From: Bacteroidota bacterium
Lineage (GTDB): Bacteria > Bacteroidota > Bacteroidia > Chitinophagales > Chitinophagaceae
Direction: 5' to 3'
DNA: 22,667 bases
Assembly: GCA_023433755.1 (NCBI GenBank)
Contig: JAEYUA010000224.1
Coordinates: 1-22,667, forward strand
Shown piece by piece: positions 1 to 9,069 of the stretch; the first letter of the stretch is position 1, and the number at the start of each line of letters is the position of its first letter. Both the position numbers and the translations under genes were made by a program. The notes under the pieces are model-generated. The model was not told the origin of the DNA, made no database searches, and worked only from the letters and a program-made list of their open reading frames with translations.

Positions 1-828
1 GCCAAATACAGCTTCGAAACTGGTGCCACCATTGGTGGAACGGATCACCCTGCGGTGGCAGGCAACGAATAAATGCCCGTTGGCCGGATTCACAGCAAGT
101 TTATGAACGAAATCAAAAGCGTGATCGAATTCTTCCAGGTTGGTTCCCTGGGGTGCATTGCCGGGAAGATCTGTGAAATTGAATGTGAGTTTGGTCCAGG
201 TAGCACCATTGTCTACTGATTTCCAGATACCATGTCCCATGTAAGGCGCGCCTACCAGGTCACCGGCGGAATTGCCATAAGGTTCACCACCTGCGGCGTA
301 CCAGGTATCCTGGTTGCCCGGTCTTGGATCCTGGGCCAGGGTAGTGAAACTGTGCACATCATTCTGTGGGGTTACAAGTGTCCAGTTGGCCCCTCCGTTG
401 GTGGAGCGCATGATGCCACCACTTACACAACCGGCAATGATCACCCTGTTGCTGGTGCCGTTGTAACGTACATCATAGGCAACAGCGCGGGTGCGGCCTC
501 CAACATTGTTAGGACCGGCAGGGAAGTAAGTGTTGAGCGCCATCATTCTCATATCGCCATCTGCATTGCGGACCGGCATGTTCATGGCGAATTCAATTTC
601 TTTTTCAAAAATGTCCGAAGGTATTTTTCCGGTGGCCGGGTCCTTGAGCATATCATACTCATAACGGAGCCTGGCCTCGATGAAGGCCGCCGGAAGTTTT
701 TCCTCTTCTTCTTTCTCTGAAAAAACGGCTTGATCGGCCTGGCCGGGACGGGATGTTTTTTGAAAATAAAAAAACACCATGGTAGCAATCGTTGCCAGTA
801 TGGCTGTCACGAAGATCTTTGATCTCAT
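1..828 (-). CDS. Asp-box (BNR) repeat protein, N-terminal 276 residues, 3' end outside window
   Basis: The reverse strand is open from the ATG at 828 to the window edge. Residues 4-22 are hydrophobic and act as a signal peptide or membrane anchor. An acidic linker (about 37-45) follows, then a GPNNVGGRT motif (105-113) typical of the start of Bacteroidota Asp-box beta-propellers of the sortilin/VPS10-like or photosystem-II-assembly-factor-like type. Three Asp-box motifs are visible: STNGGANW (142-149), SVDNGATW (204-211) and the degenerate STNGGTSF (264-271). Such proteins are usually about 700-1000 residues and often end in a T9SS sorting domain, but that part is not in the window. The fold is well supported. 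Substrate and enzymatic activity cannot be told, and many relatives annotated as glycosyl hydrolases have no demonstrated catalysis. No TAnnTTTG promoter is seen upstream. Confidence 0.85.
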   Translation of the reverse strand, partial: MRSKIFVTAILATIATMVFFYFQKTSRPGQADQAVFSEKEEEEKLPAAFIEARLRYEYDMLKDPATGKIPSDIFEKEIEFAMNMPVRNADGDMRMMALNTYFPAGPNNVGGRTRAVAYDVRYNGTSNRVIIAGCVSGGIMRSTNGGANWTLVTPQNDVHSFTTLAQDPRPGNQDTWYAAGGEPYGNSAGDLVGAPYMGHGIWKSVDNGATWTKLTFNFTDLPGNAPQGTNLEEFDHAFDFVHKLAVNPANGHLFVACHRRVIRSTNGGTSFEAVFG

Positions 829-902
829 GCTGATGATTTACGGGGCTTAAGGGTCTGAATATCCAGGTATTGAAATTAAGGTTTTTAAAGGAACGGGGAG
901 CG

Positions 903-937
903 AGTCAGAAGTCGGTAGTCAAAAGTCAGTAGTCCTG
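903..937 (+). repeat. Heptad array, five in-phase AGTCNNN units
   Basis: Five consecutive 7-base units starting at 903, 910, 917, 924 and 931 each begin with AGTC. The three variable bases are AGA, GGT, AAA, AGT and CTG. There is no slippage between units, so the period is exactly 7. The array sits about 75 bp upstream of the Asp-box gene start. It belongs with the other heptad arrays of this window but has its own consensus. Function is unknown. Confidence 0.75.
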
Positions 938-986
938 AACTGAGTCTTTATATTCATAGTTGTTTTTGAATCAAGGAGTTTTTTCA

Positions 987-1111
987 AACCGCCAAGGACC
1001 AGCCTTCGCTAAAGTTATGGCTGGCATAGCGCCAAGGGCGCAAAAAAGAGACGCAAAGGAAAGTTCGAATATTCTTTGCGCAACCTTGGCGCCCTTGGCG
1101 TCTTGGCGGTT
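987..1111. repeat. Composite palindromic intergenic repeat
   Basis: Nested inverted repeats: outer arms AACCGCCAAG (987-996) and CTTGGCGGTT (1102-1111); middle arms CGCCAAGGGCGC (1030-1041) and its perfect complement (1089-1100); inner arms CGCAAAG (1052-1058) and CTTTGCG (1074-1080). A T-run lies just left of the outer arm (979-984) and an A-run just right (1112-1119), extending the potential pairing. The words CGCCAAGG and CTTTGCG are familiar from dispersed intergenic palindromes in Bacteroidota and some other phyla. On the right, the outer and middle arms are separated by one base. On the left they are separated by 33 bases, which is the inserted hairpin annotated separately. Confidence 0.75.
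997..1029. repeat. 33-base hairpin element inserted in the left arm of the larger palindrome
   Basis: Arms CCAGCC (999-1004) and GGCTGG (1019-1024) pair perfectly around a 14-base loop TTCGCTAAAGTTAT. From memory, the loop matches a widespread repeat whose usual form has CCGCC/GGCGG arms. If that memory is right, the arms here differ by compensating changes that keep pairing. The segment is present only on one side of an otherwise symmetric palindrome, so it looks like a secondary insertion. Element identity is inferred and needs a genome-wide count. Confidence 0.5.
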
Positions 1112-1192
1112 AAAAAAAAGAGTTGTTTTCGATGAGTCCCGCAAGTAGTTAACCAGCTACAATCATTCATTCCGTACTCACTCGCTGGAAAT

Positions 1193-1225
1193 AAAAAAGG
1201 CTCCCTTATTCAGAGAGCCTTTTTT
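1193..1225 (-). terminator. Rho-independent terminator of the S8 protease gene
   Basis: An 11-bp stem (1193-1203 with 1215-1225) has GGCTC/GAGCC at its core, flanked by an A-run on one side and a T-run on the other, with an 11-base loop. It starts 15 bases after the stop codon of the minus-strand protease gene. The symmetric A/T runs would let it work in both directions. Confidence 0.85.
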
Positions 1226-1240
1226 CAAAATTTATTTATT

Positions 1241-4200
1241 TCACTCTATAACAATTTTACTGAAGTAAGTCTTGCCAGCCTGCTCCAGTTTCAAAACATA
1301 CACACCGGCGTTCAGTTTTCTCAACTGCATTTGCTCAGAGAATTGTCCTGAAAATGCAGGATAGGATTTACTGTACACCGACTGCCCCAGTGCATTCATG
1401 ATATCGATCCGCATATCACCTCGTCTTGCTGCCTTGAATTTCAAAGCAAAATTTCCATTGCTAGGATTAGGTGAAACACTCAATTCAATAGAAGCATTGT
1501 CAACCGGGTTCACCGCACTAGCAATGAATGAGAAGGGAGCAGAAGTACGCTGGCAACCCAGGGCATCACTTGTTCTCACTGTATAATTGCCCGATTCAAC
1601 CGGCTTGTGTTTTTTGCCGGTCGCTCCTGCTATGCTAACATTATCCCGGTACCACTGGTTGCCTGAATTCACACTGCTCACCAGCGAATCTCCTTCCATC
1701 GTAATAGAAGGCGTAGGGGCAACGGGTGCAACAACAGTAGCCCTTGCACTCATACAATCTGCCGTTCTCACCTTCATATTATAGAGGTAATAATAGAAGC
1801 TTTGATAATAGTTTGGATCTCCTGCCTGCGTGGCTCCATTGCCTGTGAATGAAATCAGGTTCCCCATGCTGAAGGGATAAGGATTTCCTGTAACATTATT
1901 ATTCCTGAAAATGTTGGCATTGCCCTGCGGACGAACAATGATCACATGATCTCCTGCAGGCAAAAACAGGTTCAGAAGGAAGTCTGCTCCATTATCCGTT
2001 GGATCAAAACCATTTTGTGTGCCCGGTGCAGGGTTTGGACTTGTTGGATACACATCAATGGTTGTGGTGGATATGGCAGAATAAGTAAATCCTGTTCCGG
2101 ATTGTGAAATGATATCCGCTACAATAAAATCAACCTTGCCGGCAGCTTTGGTATAAAGCTTGGCCGACTCCAGTATTACAGGCATCGATGCTGAATACTT
2201 CATATAATTGGCAGTTCCGGAAAGATAGCCGCCTCCATTACCCCAGGCTCCATTGTTGGCCGGTCCTACATTTCCTCTTGCTCCTGTACCCACATAATAA
2301 GTGTTGTTAGCAGGAATGGTAGTGGTATTGGCATTGAAACCGCTTGCCACTGACTGGTTGCCGGTTGGTGATGTATACCAGAAATAATTGGCTACCGGAT
2401 CAGGATTGGTCACTTTCAACAGGGCGATATTACCGCAAACTACTGCAGCAGCCGTTGGCGCACCCAGTACTTCTGCTATGGTTACCACCGTGCGCAATGT
2501 ATCGTTCGCACGGTTTTTATCAGACAGGTCGCTCGTGAAAATCTCAAAATTGTACATAGTACCGCCAATGCTGTTGAAAGGCGACTGGAAAGTATAAGTG
2601 CCCACGCCGGATGCAGGAATGGTGCCTGGATAGGTGGCATTGAGTGCCGCTACCAGTGTTGTGCCATTCTTTACAAGAACAGTAAGTGGAATGTCGGTCT
2701 TATCTACCGTACCAACATTCCTGATGCGGATGGTTACCTGTTGCTCTGAATTATTGCAGCTTCCCGTAACCGGGGAAACCAGGTCAATAATCGCGATGTC
2801 ATTACTGGCAGGCCTGAATGTGATCCTGTAATCCTGCGTTTCTCCATTGGCATAGCTGCCGCAAGGTGTAACGCTGGCAGCATCGTTAGTTTCTACCGCC
2901 ACCACTCTCAGCCGGGCTGTATTACCAGCCGATACGGTATTTGGTATGGTAAGATTGCCTCCAAAGGTTCCTGTGCCGGCGATCACATTGCTGGTCGCGA
3001 GCAGTTCATTTGCATCCGTGAAATCACCGTCATTATTGAAGTCCGCAAAAATCTTTACAATCTTTCCGTTGGCAGTGGCATCACAGCTTCCTAATGCTAC
3101 AGTAAAGGGAAGGGATTGACCAGCTTCCACTGAGGTGGAAAGATTGGTGAAATCAGTATACGTTGTACAACCTGATGGATTATTATTATTGATGGTTCCC
3201 AGTGTAAAATTATTAATGCGTGCCCCGGCAGAAGAAGAGGCAGCAGAGCTGCAATAAGTTGTTCCACCTACACCGCTGATGATGAGTGAATAGGCCTGGC
3301 TGCCTCTCTCCAGGATATTTTTATGCGTGATGGTGATGGTATAAGTTTCGCCTGGCACTGCATCTGGGATATTGATCCTTTCCACGTTGTCCAGTTCATT
3401 ATCACCTTTTGTTGCTGCTGCATCCGGAACTGTGGGTAATAATTTCCAGGGCATGTAAGTGGTGCTGCCCTTGGTAACGCGCAGGTCAAGGTCGTTCACC
3501 AGTTTTTTGGCAGGGTTGTCAAGAATATCAGCAAAATCTACCGGGCCCTTTGGATCGGTCCAGGCAATTGTAACTACCAATGGTCCATTACCTGATGCAA
3601 TAACATTGGTTGTGAAACTGGCACCGCTGTTCAGCACATTCTCATGAATTTGGTGGTTACCCGTATTGTTGGAACGGATCACTTCAGCCGCGTTGCCCAC
3701 ATTCACCAGTCCCCATCCAAAACGGTAATCCGGCCCGGGAGCATCTCCTGCTTCATCAGCAGTGTGGATGGTGAGGCCTTTCAATGTAGCGGAACGCATA
3801 AAATTATTGCCATGAAGCTGCGCCCAGTATTGTTGAAGAAGTAATAGCGAACCGGTGGTACCTGGTGTTGCCATCGAAGTACCACTGAATGAAGAATAGG
3901 AAGTGGTTGTGGAAGCCGTTGGAGATAATACATCCACACCATTGGCTACTACATCGGGCTTGATCCTTCCATCATCTGTAGGACCAAAACCTGTGAAGCT
4001 GCTGAGTACTACATCCTCATTTTTACCATAACCATAAGGCAGCCCGGTTACGGCGCCTACTGTAAGAATATTTTTAGCCGTGGCATAGGTGGAGATGATG
4101 TCATACCCGTCATTACTGTAAATACCTGCAGGCCTGTTGCCGGCAGCAGCCATTGTTCCGGAGGCATTATAGCGCCAGTAAGGTTGTCCTACAGCAGGAC

Positions 4201-5005
4201 CATTCACATTCCGGCTGTTACCTGCTGCAACTACAGGTAGGTAGTAGGGTGAGTTGTAAGTGATGGAATCCATCAGTTGAGCCTTGGTATCGTAATAACC
4301 GAATTTATAATCTTCGTTATCAGTGGATCGGCCCCAGAATTCCCACCTGTTCTGCGCATCGTTATAACGCCAGCCCGTGATGGTACTGTAAGAGTGGTTG
4401 GATAATAAAAGATTGGAGGCTTCGCTGAAGATCTCCGCTACATCACCATTGAAATCATAAGCGGAGATCCTGGGCATACCGTACGACATACCTTTCGCAA
4501 TTGGGTTCACACCTGTAGCGATCATGGTGCCGGCTACGTGTGTGGCATGATCGGAATTGCCGGAAGGATTGTCTTTCTGCAGCACCCTGCCATTCAGCTC
4601 AACGTGGTTTGGCATTACAGCGCCACCATCCCAGATGGCCATTTTATCCTTGATGAGTTGTGTGTTACCGGAAAGGTTCAAACCACTTGATCCGCCTGGC
4701 CATAAAACATTGGTGCGGATGGTAGCCGCAGCCACAACATTGTTCACAGTGGTATAATAAATCGGGAGTCCAAACTGGTCAACACCTACAAGAAAAGCAA
4801 TGTTGCCGTCTTTGGAAATATAACTGGCTTCCCATCCTTTTTCTTTGGCAAGTTTCAAAGCATGCTGGAGGTTTTTCAACTCTTTCTGCCGGTGATCGGC
4901 AGCAGCATTATCAAGCAGGGCTTTTTTAGTTTCAGTCTGCGCAAGAACAGGCAGTGCCATGGCCTGGAGCCAGACTGCCAGCAAAACAATTTTCTTCATA
5001 TACAT
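1241..5005 (-). CDS. Secreted S8 (subtilisin-like) serine protease with GEVED, CARDB-like and T9SS type A sorting domains
   Basis: 1254 residues. A signal peptide (1-22, ending VLAQ) is followed by a short propeptide region to about 100. The catalytic domain has Asp126 (IWDGG), His153 (HATHVAGT), oxyanion Asn263 (AAGN) and Ser377 (GTSMATP), so the full S8 triad is present. A KP-43-like beta-sandwich follows (about 460-580, with LVNDLDLRV). Next come a GEVED domain (about 586-731, with FADFNNDGDF), a CARDB-like domain (735-845), an unassigned beta-rich region (850-1085), an Ig-like segment (about 1095-1162) and a T9SS type A sorting domain (1176-1254, beginning SVSPNPSNG). Known family biology predicts export by Sec, crossing of the outer membrane by T9SS, and removal of the tail. 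ATG at residue 3 is an alternative start. Ends in a strong terminator and is divergent from the gene at 5068. Substrate unknown. Confidence 0.93.
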   Translation of the reverse strand: MYMKKIVLLAVWLQAMALPVLAQTETKKALLDNAAADHRQKELKNLQHALKLAKEKGWEASYISKDGNIAFLVGVDQFGLPIYYTTVNNVVAAATIRTNVLWPGGSSGLNLSGNTQLIKDKMAIWDGGAVMPNHVELNGRVLQKDNPSGNSDHATHVAGTMIATGVNPIAKGMSYGMPRISAYDFNGDVAEIFSEASNLLLSNHSYSTITGWRYNDAQNRWEFWGRSTDNEDYKFGYYDTKAQLMDSITYNSPYYLPVVAAGNSRNVNGPAVGQPYWRYNASGTMAAAGNRPAGIYSNDGYDIISTYATAKNILTVGAVTGLPYGYGKNEDVVLSSFTGFGPTDDGRIKPDVVANGVDVLSPTASTTTSYSSFSGTSMATPGTTGSLLLLQQYWAQLHGNNFMRSATLKGLTIHTADEAGDAPGPDYRFGWGLVNVGNAAEVIRSNNTGNHQIHENVLNSGASFTTNVIASGNGPLVVTIAWTDPKGPVDFADILDNPAKKLVNDLDLRVTKGSTTYMPWKLLPTVPDAAATKGDNELDNVERINIPDAVPGETYTITITHKNILERGSQAYSLIISGVGGTTYCSSAASSSAGARINNFTLGTINNNNPSGCTTYTDFTNLSTSVEAGQSLPFTVALGSCDATANGKIVKIFADFNNDGDFTDANELLATSNVIAGTGTFGGNLTIPNTVSAGNTARLRVVAVETNDAASVTPCGSYANGETQDYRITFRPASNDIAIIDLVSPVTGSCNNSEQQVTIRIRNVGTVDKTDIPLTVLVKNGTTLVAALNATYPGTIPASGVGTYTFQSPFNSIGGTMYNFEIFTSDLSDKNRANDTLRTVVTIAEVLGAPTAAAVVCGNIALLKVTNPDPVANYFWYTSPTGNQSVASGFNANTTTIPANNTYYVGTGARGNVGPANNGAWGNGGGYLSGTANYMKYSASMPVILESAKLYTKAAGKVDFIVADIISQSGTGFTYSAISTTTIDVYPTSPNPAPGTQNGFDPTDNGADFLLNLFLPAGDHVIIVRPQGNANIFRNNNVTGNPYPFSMGNLISFTGNGATQAGDPNYYQSFYYYLYNMKVRTADCMSARATVVAPVAPTPSITMEGDSLVSSVNSGNQWYRDNVSIAGATGKKHKPVESGNYTVRTSDALGCQRTSAPFSFIASAVNPVDNASIELSVSPNPSNGNFALKFKAARRGDMRIDIMNALGQSVYSKSYPAFSGQFSEQMQLRKLNAGVYVLKLEQAGKTYFSKIVIE

Positions 5006-5067
5006 GGTAGCTTAAACAAAGGCCGCATTTTGCGGTCAAAGGATCACTAAAATAGAATAGTTTAGCC

Positions 5068-5547
5068 ATGAAATCAGGAGCTATGAAGGTTTTTTTTACA
5101 TTATTAGGAATTTATTTTTTACAAACTGCTTGTGTTTCAACACAAAAAGCCTCAGATGCAGTCACAATTGACCAGGGCATCAGGGGTAGGGTAGTTGAGA
5201 AAAGCGGCAACCAGATGCCTTCACCTGATGTGCCCGAATCGGAAGGCAAAGCATTGAAAACCACGGTTTACGTGTACGAAACCACCAATATCAGCCAGGT
5301 GGAAAGGGAAGGCACCTCTCCTTTTTACAGGGCTATTCATACCAGGCTGGTAAAAACTATTGAATCCGACAAGCAGGGCAGGTTTGTGCTGGAACTGCCT
5401 GTTGGTGATTATTCCCTCTTCACCAAAATTGGGGACCGCTTTTATGCCAACAGCTTTGATGCCCGGAACACTATTGCCCCCGTAACGGTAAGCAAGGGCA
5501 AGGTTTCGGAAGTTAACATTACCGTAAGCGCGACAGCCACTTATTAA
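5068..5547 (+). CDS. Small putative lipoprotein with carboxypeptidase-regulatory-like fold
   Basis: 159 residues. A hydrophobic N-terminus (about 7-20) ends in LQTAC, giving an imperfect lipobox with Cys22; the -3 residue is Gln rather than the usual Leu, so lipidation is plausible, not certain. The rest fits a single beta-sandwich of the carboxypeptidase-regulatory type: GIRGRVVEKSGNQMPSPDV near the front, then DKQGRFVLELPVGDYSL, a typical motif of that fold, and a VTVSKGKVSEVNITV strand at the end. A second ATG at 5083 has AGGAG just before it, but the gap is only 2 bases, so the choice between starts is open. It lies 62 bp from the divergent protease gene and 72 bp before mfd, which has its own promoter. 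The specific function is not recognised; a periplasmic or outer-membrane binding or scaffold role is likely. Confidence 0.75.
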   Translation: MKSGAMKVFFTLLGIYFLQTACVSTQKASDAVTIDQGIRGRVVEKSGNQMPSPDVPESEGKALKTTVYVYETTNISQVEREGTSPFYRAIHTRLVKTIESDKQGRFVLELPVGDYSLFTKIGDRFYANSFDARNTIAPVTVSKGKVSEVNITVSATATY

Positions 5548-5560
5548 TCAATCACCGCTT

Positions 5561-5568
5561 TATCTTTG
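5561..5568 (+). promoter_or_regulatory. mfd promoter, -7 element TATCTTTG
   Basis: Exact match to the Bacteroidota -7 consensus TAnnTTTG, 51 bases before the mfd ATG. No clear -33 TTTG is seen at the expected distance. Transcription from here would begin around 5575, downstream of the in-frame TTG at 5566, so this site argues for the ATG at 5620 as the mfd start. Confidence 0.6.
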
Positions 5569-5619
5569 CCTCCTCATTTTTTTGCGCAACAGTGCAGGAG
5601 GAGTGAGCTTTCCCGAAGA

Positions 5620-8600
5620 ATGAGTTGTAGTGCGTTACTGGAAAAATATCAACAATCACCCCGCCTTTTCCAACTGGCGGACAGGCTTTCATTTGCCCTT
5701 ACTGGTACAAATGATATCTCCCGCGGCCAGAAGATCTGGCTTCGGAATCTGAGAGGCAGTGCATCACAATTTGTAGCCGCAGCGGCCTTTACCCATCCTT
5801 CTTCACTTGCATTGAACCATGTTTTTATTTGCAATGACGCGGAAGATGCCGCCTATTTCCATAATACGCTGGAGAACCTTACACAGGCACTGAATCTTTT
5901 TTATTTCCCTTCTTCATTCAAAAACAGGAAAAATTACAGGTTGCTGAACTCCTCGCATGTGATGCTGAGAACCGAAGCGCTTACCCGCTTTGCTTCACCA
6001 TCGGGCAACAGGGTGGGGGCCATGGTCACCTATCCCGAAGCAGTATTTGAAAAAGTGGTGGTGCCCAATGCCATCTCTTCCAACATCATTCATTTAAAAT
6101 CCGGTGATGCCATTGAACCTGATGTGCTTTTTGAGAAGCTGGTGAATTATGGTTTTGAAAGAACTGATTTTGTTTACGAACCCGGCCAGTTTGCAGTACG
6201 CGGGGGCATCCTTGATATTTATTCTTTCGGTAATGAAAAACCTTACCGCCTTGAATTGTTTGGAAACGATATTGATTCCATCAGGATCGTGGACCCGGAA
6301 ACACAATTGAGTGAAAGAAGATTGTTGCAGGTGAGCATCATTCCTAACGTGGATGTGCAGTTTGAAGATGAAGAAAAAGTTTCCCTGCTTGAATTTCTAC
6401 CAGAAGAAACGGTGATCTGGATCCAGGATGAAGCACTGCTGCGTGAGCGACTGCTGACAGCCGAAGAAGACCTGGGCCTATTCCTGGACATGCAGTCGGA
6501 GGGGATGAAGAAACCTTCCGAGCAGGACGACAGGATGATGAGAACAGATGTGAAGGCGGATGAATTTATAACCACCGAATCTTTTTTCGAGCAGCTTGAT
6601 AACAGGCACGTGGTTTATTTCGGCCATGAGAAACCGCTGCACGCCCATTACGAAATTGAATTCCACACAAAGGAACAGCCATCATTCAACCGCCAGTTCG
6701 ACCTGCTGATCCGTGACTTGAAAAGTTGGGAAGCCAAAGGTTTCGGCCTGCATCTGTTTGCCGAGAATCCAACCCAGCTCGAAAGGCTGTATAATATTTT
6801 CAAGGACCTTAAGGAAGAAATCCATTTTACACCGGAGGCCACCTCCATTCATGAAGGATATATTGATGAAGATTTGAAACTGGTATTTTATACCGACCAC
6901 CAGATCTTCCAGCGGTATCATAAATACAAGGTCAAGCAGGCATACAATAAAAATAAAGCCCTCACCCTGCGTGCGCTCAGGGAATTGCAACCCGGAGATT
7001 TTGTAACACATATTGATCATGGTGTTGGGGTGTACAGCGGACTTCAGAAACTGGAAGTGAACGGTAAGCTGCAGGAAGCAGTGCGTATCATTTACAAGGA
7101 CAGTGATATCCTGTATGTGAACATTAACTCCCTTCACAAGATCGCCAAGTACACCGGAAAGGAAGGCACGGTTCCTAAAGTGAACAAACTGGGAAGTGAT
7201 GTGTGGAACCGGCTCAAGGAAAAAACCAAAACAAGGGTTAAGGAGATTGCGTTTGACCTTATCAAACTCTACGCCCAGCGGAAAGCCCAGGAAGGTTTCA
7301 GGCATGCACCTGATACCTACCTGCAAACAGAACTCGAAGCATCATTCATTTACGAGGATACACCCGACCAGAGCAAGGCAACAGCGGATGTGAAAAAAGA
7401 TATGGAGTCGGCTTCCCCAATGGACCGCCTGGTTTGCGGCGATGTTGGTTTTGGTAAAACCGAGATTGCGATCAGGGCTGCATTCAAATCCGTGGTGGAT
7501 GGGAAGCAGGCGGCGGTATTGGTGCCAACTACCATACTTGCCTTCCAGCATTATAAAACATTCAGCGAAAGGCTGAGGGATTTTCCAGTAACGGTTGATT
7601 ATGTGAACCGTTTCAAATCTGCCAAAGAAAAAAAGGAAACCTATAAAAAACTTGAAGAAGGAAAGGTTGATATCATCATTGGAACCCATGCATTGCTGGG
7701 AAAGGAAGTGAAGTTCAAAGACCTGGGATTACTGATCATAGATGAAGAACAGAAATTCGGTGTAGGGCATAAGGAAAAGATCAAAACGCTTCGTACCAAC
7801 GTGGATGCGCTCACCCTAACGGCAACGCCTATCCCAAGAACACTCCAGTTCAGCCTGATGGGTGCCAGGGATCTTTCCATTATCAATACGCCACCTCCCA
7901 ACAGGCAGCCTATTCAAACCGAGGTGAGGGTGTTCCAGGAAGATTTTATCCGCGATGCCATTTATTTTGAAACGGAAAGGGGCGGACAGGTTTTCTTCAT
8001 TCATAACCGCATCCAGGGACTGGGTGAAATGTCGGCATTGATCCAAAGCCTTTGCCCGGATATCAGCATTGGTTTCGCACACGGGCAGATGGAAGGACAC
8101 GAGTTGGAAGAACGCATCATGGACTTCATCGATAAAAAATATGATGTGCTGGTTTGTACCAATATCGTTGAAAGCGGGGTGGATATTCCGAATGTGAATA
8201 CCATAATCGTAAACAATGCCCACCAGTTTGGTCTTAGTGATTTGCACCAGTTAAGGGGAAGGGTGGGAAGAAGCAATAAAAGGGCATTTTGTTACCTGCT
8301 TGCACCGCCCGTAAGCACCCTGCCTGATGATTCAAGAAAAAGATTGCAGACCCTGGAACAGCACAGTGAACTGGGAAGCGGATTCCAGATCGCGATGCGT
8401 GACCTGGATATCCGCGGGGCCGGTAACATGCTGGGCGGTGAGCAGAGCGGTTTCATGGCGGAGATAGGTTTTGAAATGTACCAGAAGATTTTGGATGAAG
8501 CGATCCGTGAACTTAAACGCACCCAGTTCAAGGAATTATTCAAAGAAGAAATTTCTAAACAGGATGATTTTGTCCAGGACTGCACCATTGATACAGATTT

Positions 8601-9069
8601 GGAGATCCTGATCCCGGACGATTACGTGGAAAATATTACGGAACGTTTATCGCTTTATTCCAGGCTGGATAATTGCGAGACCGAAGAAGCGCTGCAGGCC
8701 ATGGAGCGGGAACTGACCGACCGCTTTGGTGCGCTGCCGCCGCAGGTCCGGGAATTATTTATTACCGTCCGGTGCCGCAAACTGGCTGTAGAAATGGGTT
8801 TTGAGAGGATGATCCTCAAGAATGATTCACTGAAATGTTATTTCATCAACAAACCTGATTCACCCTATTTTGAATCAGCTATTTTCAATAAGATCCTTCA
8901 ATACCTGCAAACGGGCACCAATAAAGCAAGACTCAAACAGGCAGGCAAACTTTTCTATATCGTTGTGGAGCCGGCCAATGATATGCAGGACGCCTTCAGT
9001 TTTTTAAAACGGATGCATGACGAAGTGGTGGTAAAGGCCAACAGCCACCAGCCAATAGCGAATAGCTGA
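5620..9069 (+). CDS. mfd: Transcription-repair coupling factor Mfd
   Basis: 1149 residues, normal for the family. Mfd is a cytoplasmic ATP-driven DNA translocase that pushes stalled RNA polymerase off DNA lesions and recruits UvrA. The N-terminal third is UvrB-like (about 1-400). The RNA-polymerase interacting domain starts near 455 with GDFVTHIDHGVGVY. The helicase core has Walker A GDVGFGKTE (607-615, Lys613), DEEQ box (708-711), TATPIPRTL, HGQMEGHELEE and the RecG/Mfd-type LHQLRGRVGRS. A C-terminal TRCF domain follows. An in-frame TTG at 5566 would add 18 residues without family similarity and lies inside the -7 promoter element, so the ATG at 5620 is preferred. The last ten residues (ANSHQPIANS region) are encoded by a heptad repeat array. 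No terminator is seen before the next gene, 48 bp on. Confidence 0.97.
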   Translation: MSCSALLEKYQQSPRLFQLADRLSFALTGTNDISRGQKIWLRNLRGSASQFVAAAAFTHPSSLALNHVFICNDAEDAAYFHNTLENLTQALNLFYFPSSFKNRKNYRLLNSSHVMLRTEALTRFASPSGNRVGAMVTYPEAVFEKVVVPNAISSNIIHLKSGDAIEPDVLFEKLVNYGFERTDFVYEPGQFAVRGGILDIYSFGNEKPYRLELFGNDIDSIRIVDPETQLSERRLLQVSIIPNVDVQFEDEEKVSLLEFLPEETVIWIQDEALLRERLLTAEEDLGLFLDMQSEGMKKPSEQDDRMMRTDVKADEFITTESFFEQLDNRHVVYFGHEKPLHAHYEIEFHTKEQPSFNRQFDLLIRDLKSWEAKGFGLHLFAENPTQLERLYNIFKDLKEEIHFTPEATSIHEGYIDEDLKLVFYTDHQIFQRYHKYKVKQAYNKNKALTLRALRELQPGDFVTHIDHGVGVYSGLQKLEVNGKLQEAVRIIYKDSDILYVNINSLHKIAKYTGKEGTVPKVNKLGSDVWNRLKEKTKTRVKEIAFDLIKLYAQRKAQEGFRHAPDTYLQTELEASFIYEDTPDQSKATADVKKDMESASPMDRLVCGDVGFGKTEIAIRAAFKSVVDGKQAAVLVPTTILAFQHYKTFSERLRDFPVTVDYVNRFKSAKEKKETYKKLEEGKVDIIIGTHALLGKEVKFKDLGLLIIDEEQKFGVGHKEKIKTLRTNVDALTLTATPIPRTLQFSLMGARDLSIINTPPPNRQPIQTEVRVFQEDFIRDAIYFETERGGQVFFIHNRIQGLGEMSALIQSLCPDISIGFAHGQMEGHELEERIMDFIDKKYDVLVCTNIVESGVDIPNVNTIIVNNAHQFGLSDLHQLRGRVGRSNKRAFCYLLAPPVSTLPDDSRKRLQTLEQHSELGSGFQIAMRDLDIRGAGNMLGGEQSGFMAEIGFEMYQKILDEAIRELKRTQFKELFKEEISKQDDFVQDCTIDTDLEILIPDDYVENITERLSLYSRLDNCETEEALQAMERELTDRFGALPPQVRELFITVRCRKLAVEMGFERMILKNDSLKCYFINKPDSPYFESAIFNKILQYLQTGTNKARLKQAGKLFYIVVEPANDMQDAFSFLKRMHDEVVVKANSHQPIANS

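Larger units (their letters stand above)
829..1240. other. 412-bp gene-free stretch between two minus-strand genes
   Basis: This stretch separates the start of the Asp-box gene from the stop of the S8 protease gene. It holds a five-unit heptad array (903-937), a nested palindromic repeat (987-1111) and a terminator hairpin (1193-1225). The only longer open frame (960-1148, +) is made almost wholly of the palindromic repeat and is not considered a gene. The rest (about 1112-1192) shows nothing recognisable. Confidence 0.8.

Noticed and set aside
232..720. Plus-strand open frame of 162 codons at the left edge
   Set aside because: It is antisense to the Asp-box gene, whose reverse frame is open over the whole of 1-828 with clear Asp-box motifs; the plus frame has no recognisable protein features.
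960..1148. Plus-strand open frame of 62 codons
   Set aside because: Composed almost entirely of the palindromic repeat; no start context and no protein-like pattern.
5023..5035. Short hairpin CCGCA/TGCGG in the gap between the divergent protease and lipoprotein genes
   Set aside because: A 5-bp stem with a 3-base loop is too weak and has no T-run; no clear role as attenuator or operator.
5566..5619. In-frame TTG that would lengthen Mfd by 18 residues
   Set aside because: The extension has no Mfd-family similarity and the TTG lies within the -7 promoter element; the ATG at 5620 fits better.
6682..7326. 214-codon reverse open frame inside mfd
   Set aside because: The forward frame encodes conserved Mfd domains; the reverse frame shows no recognisable domain and is an antisense shadow.
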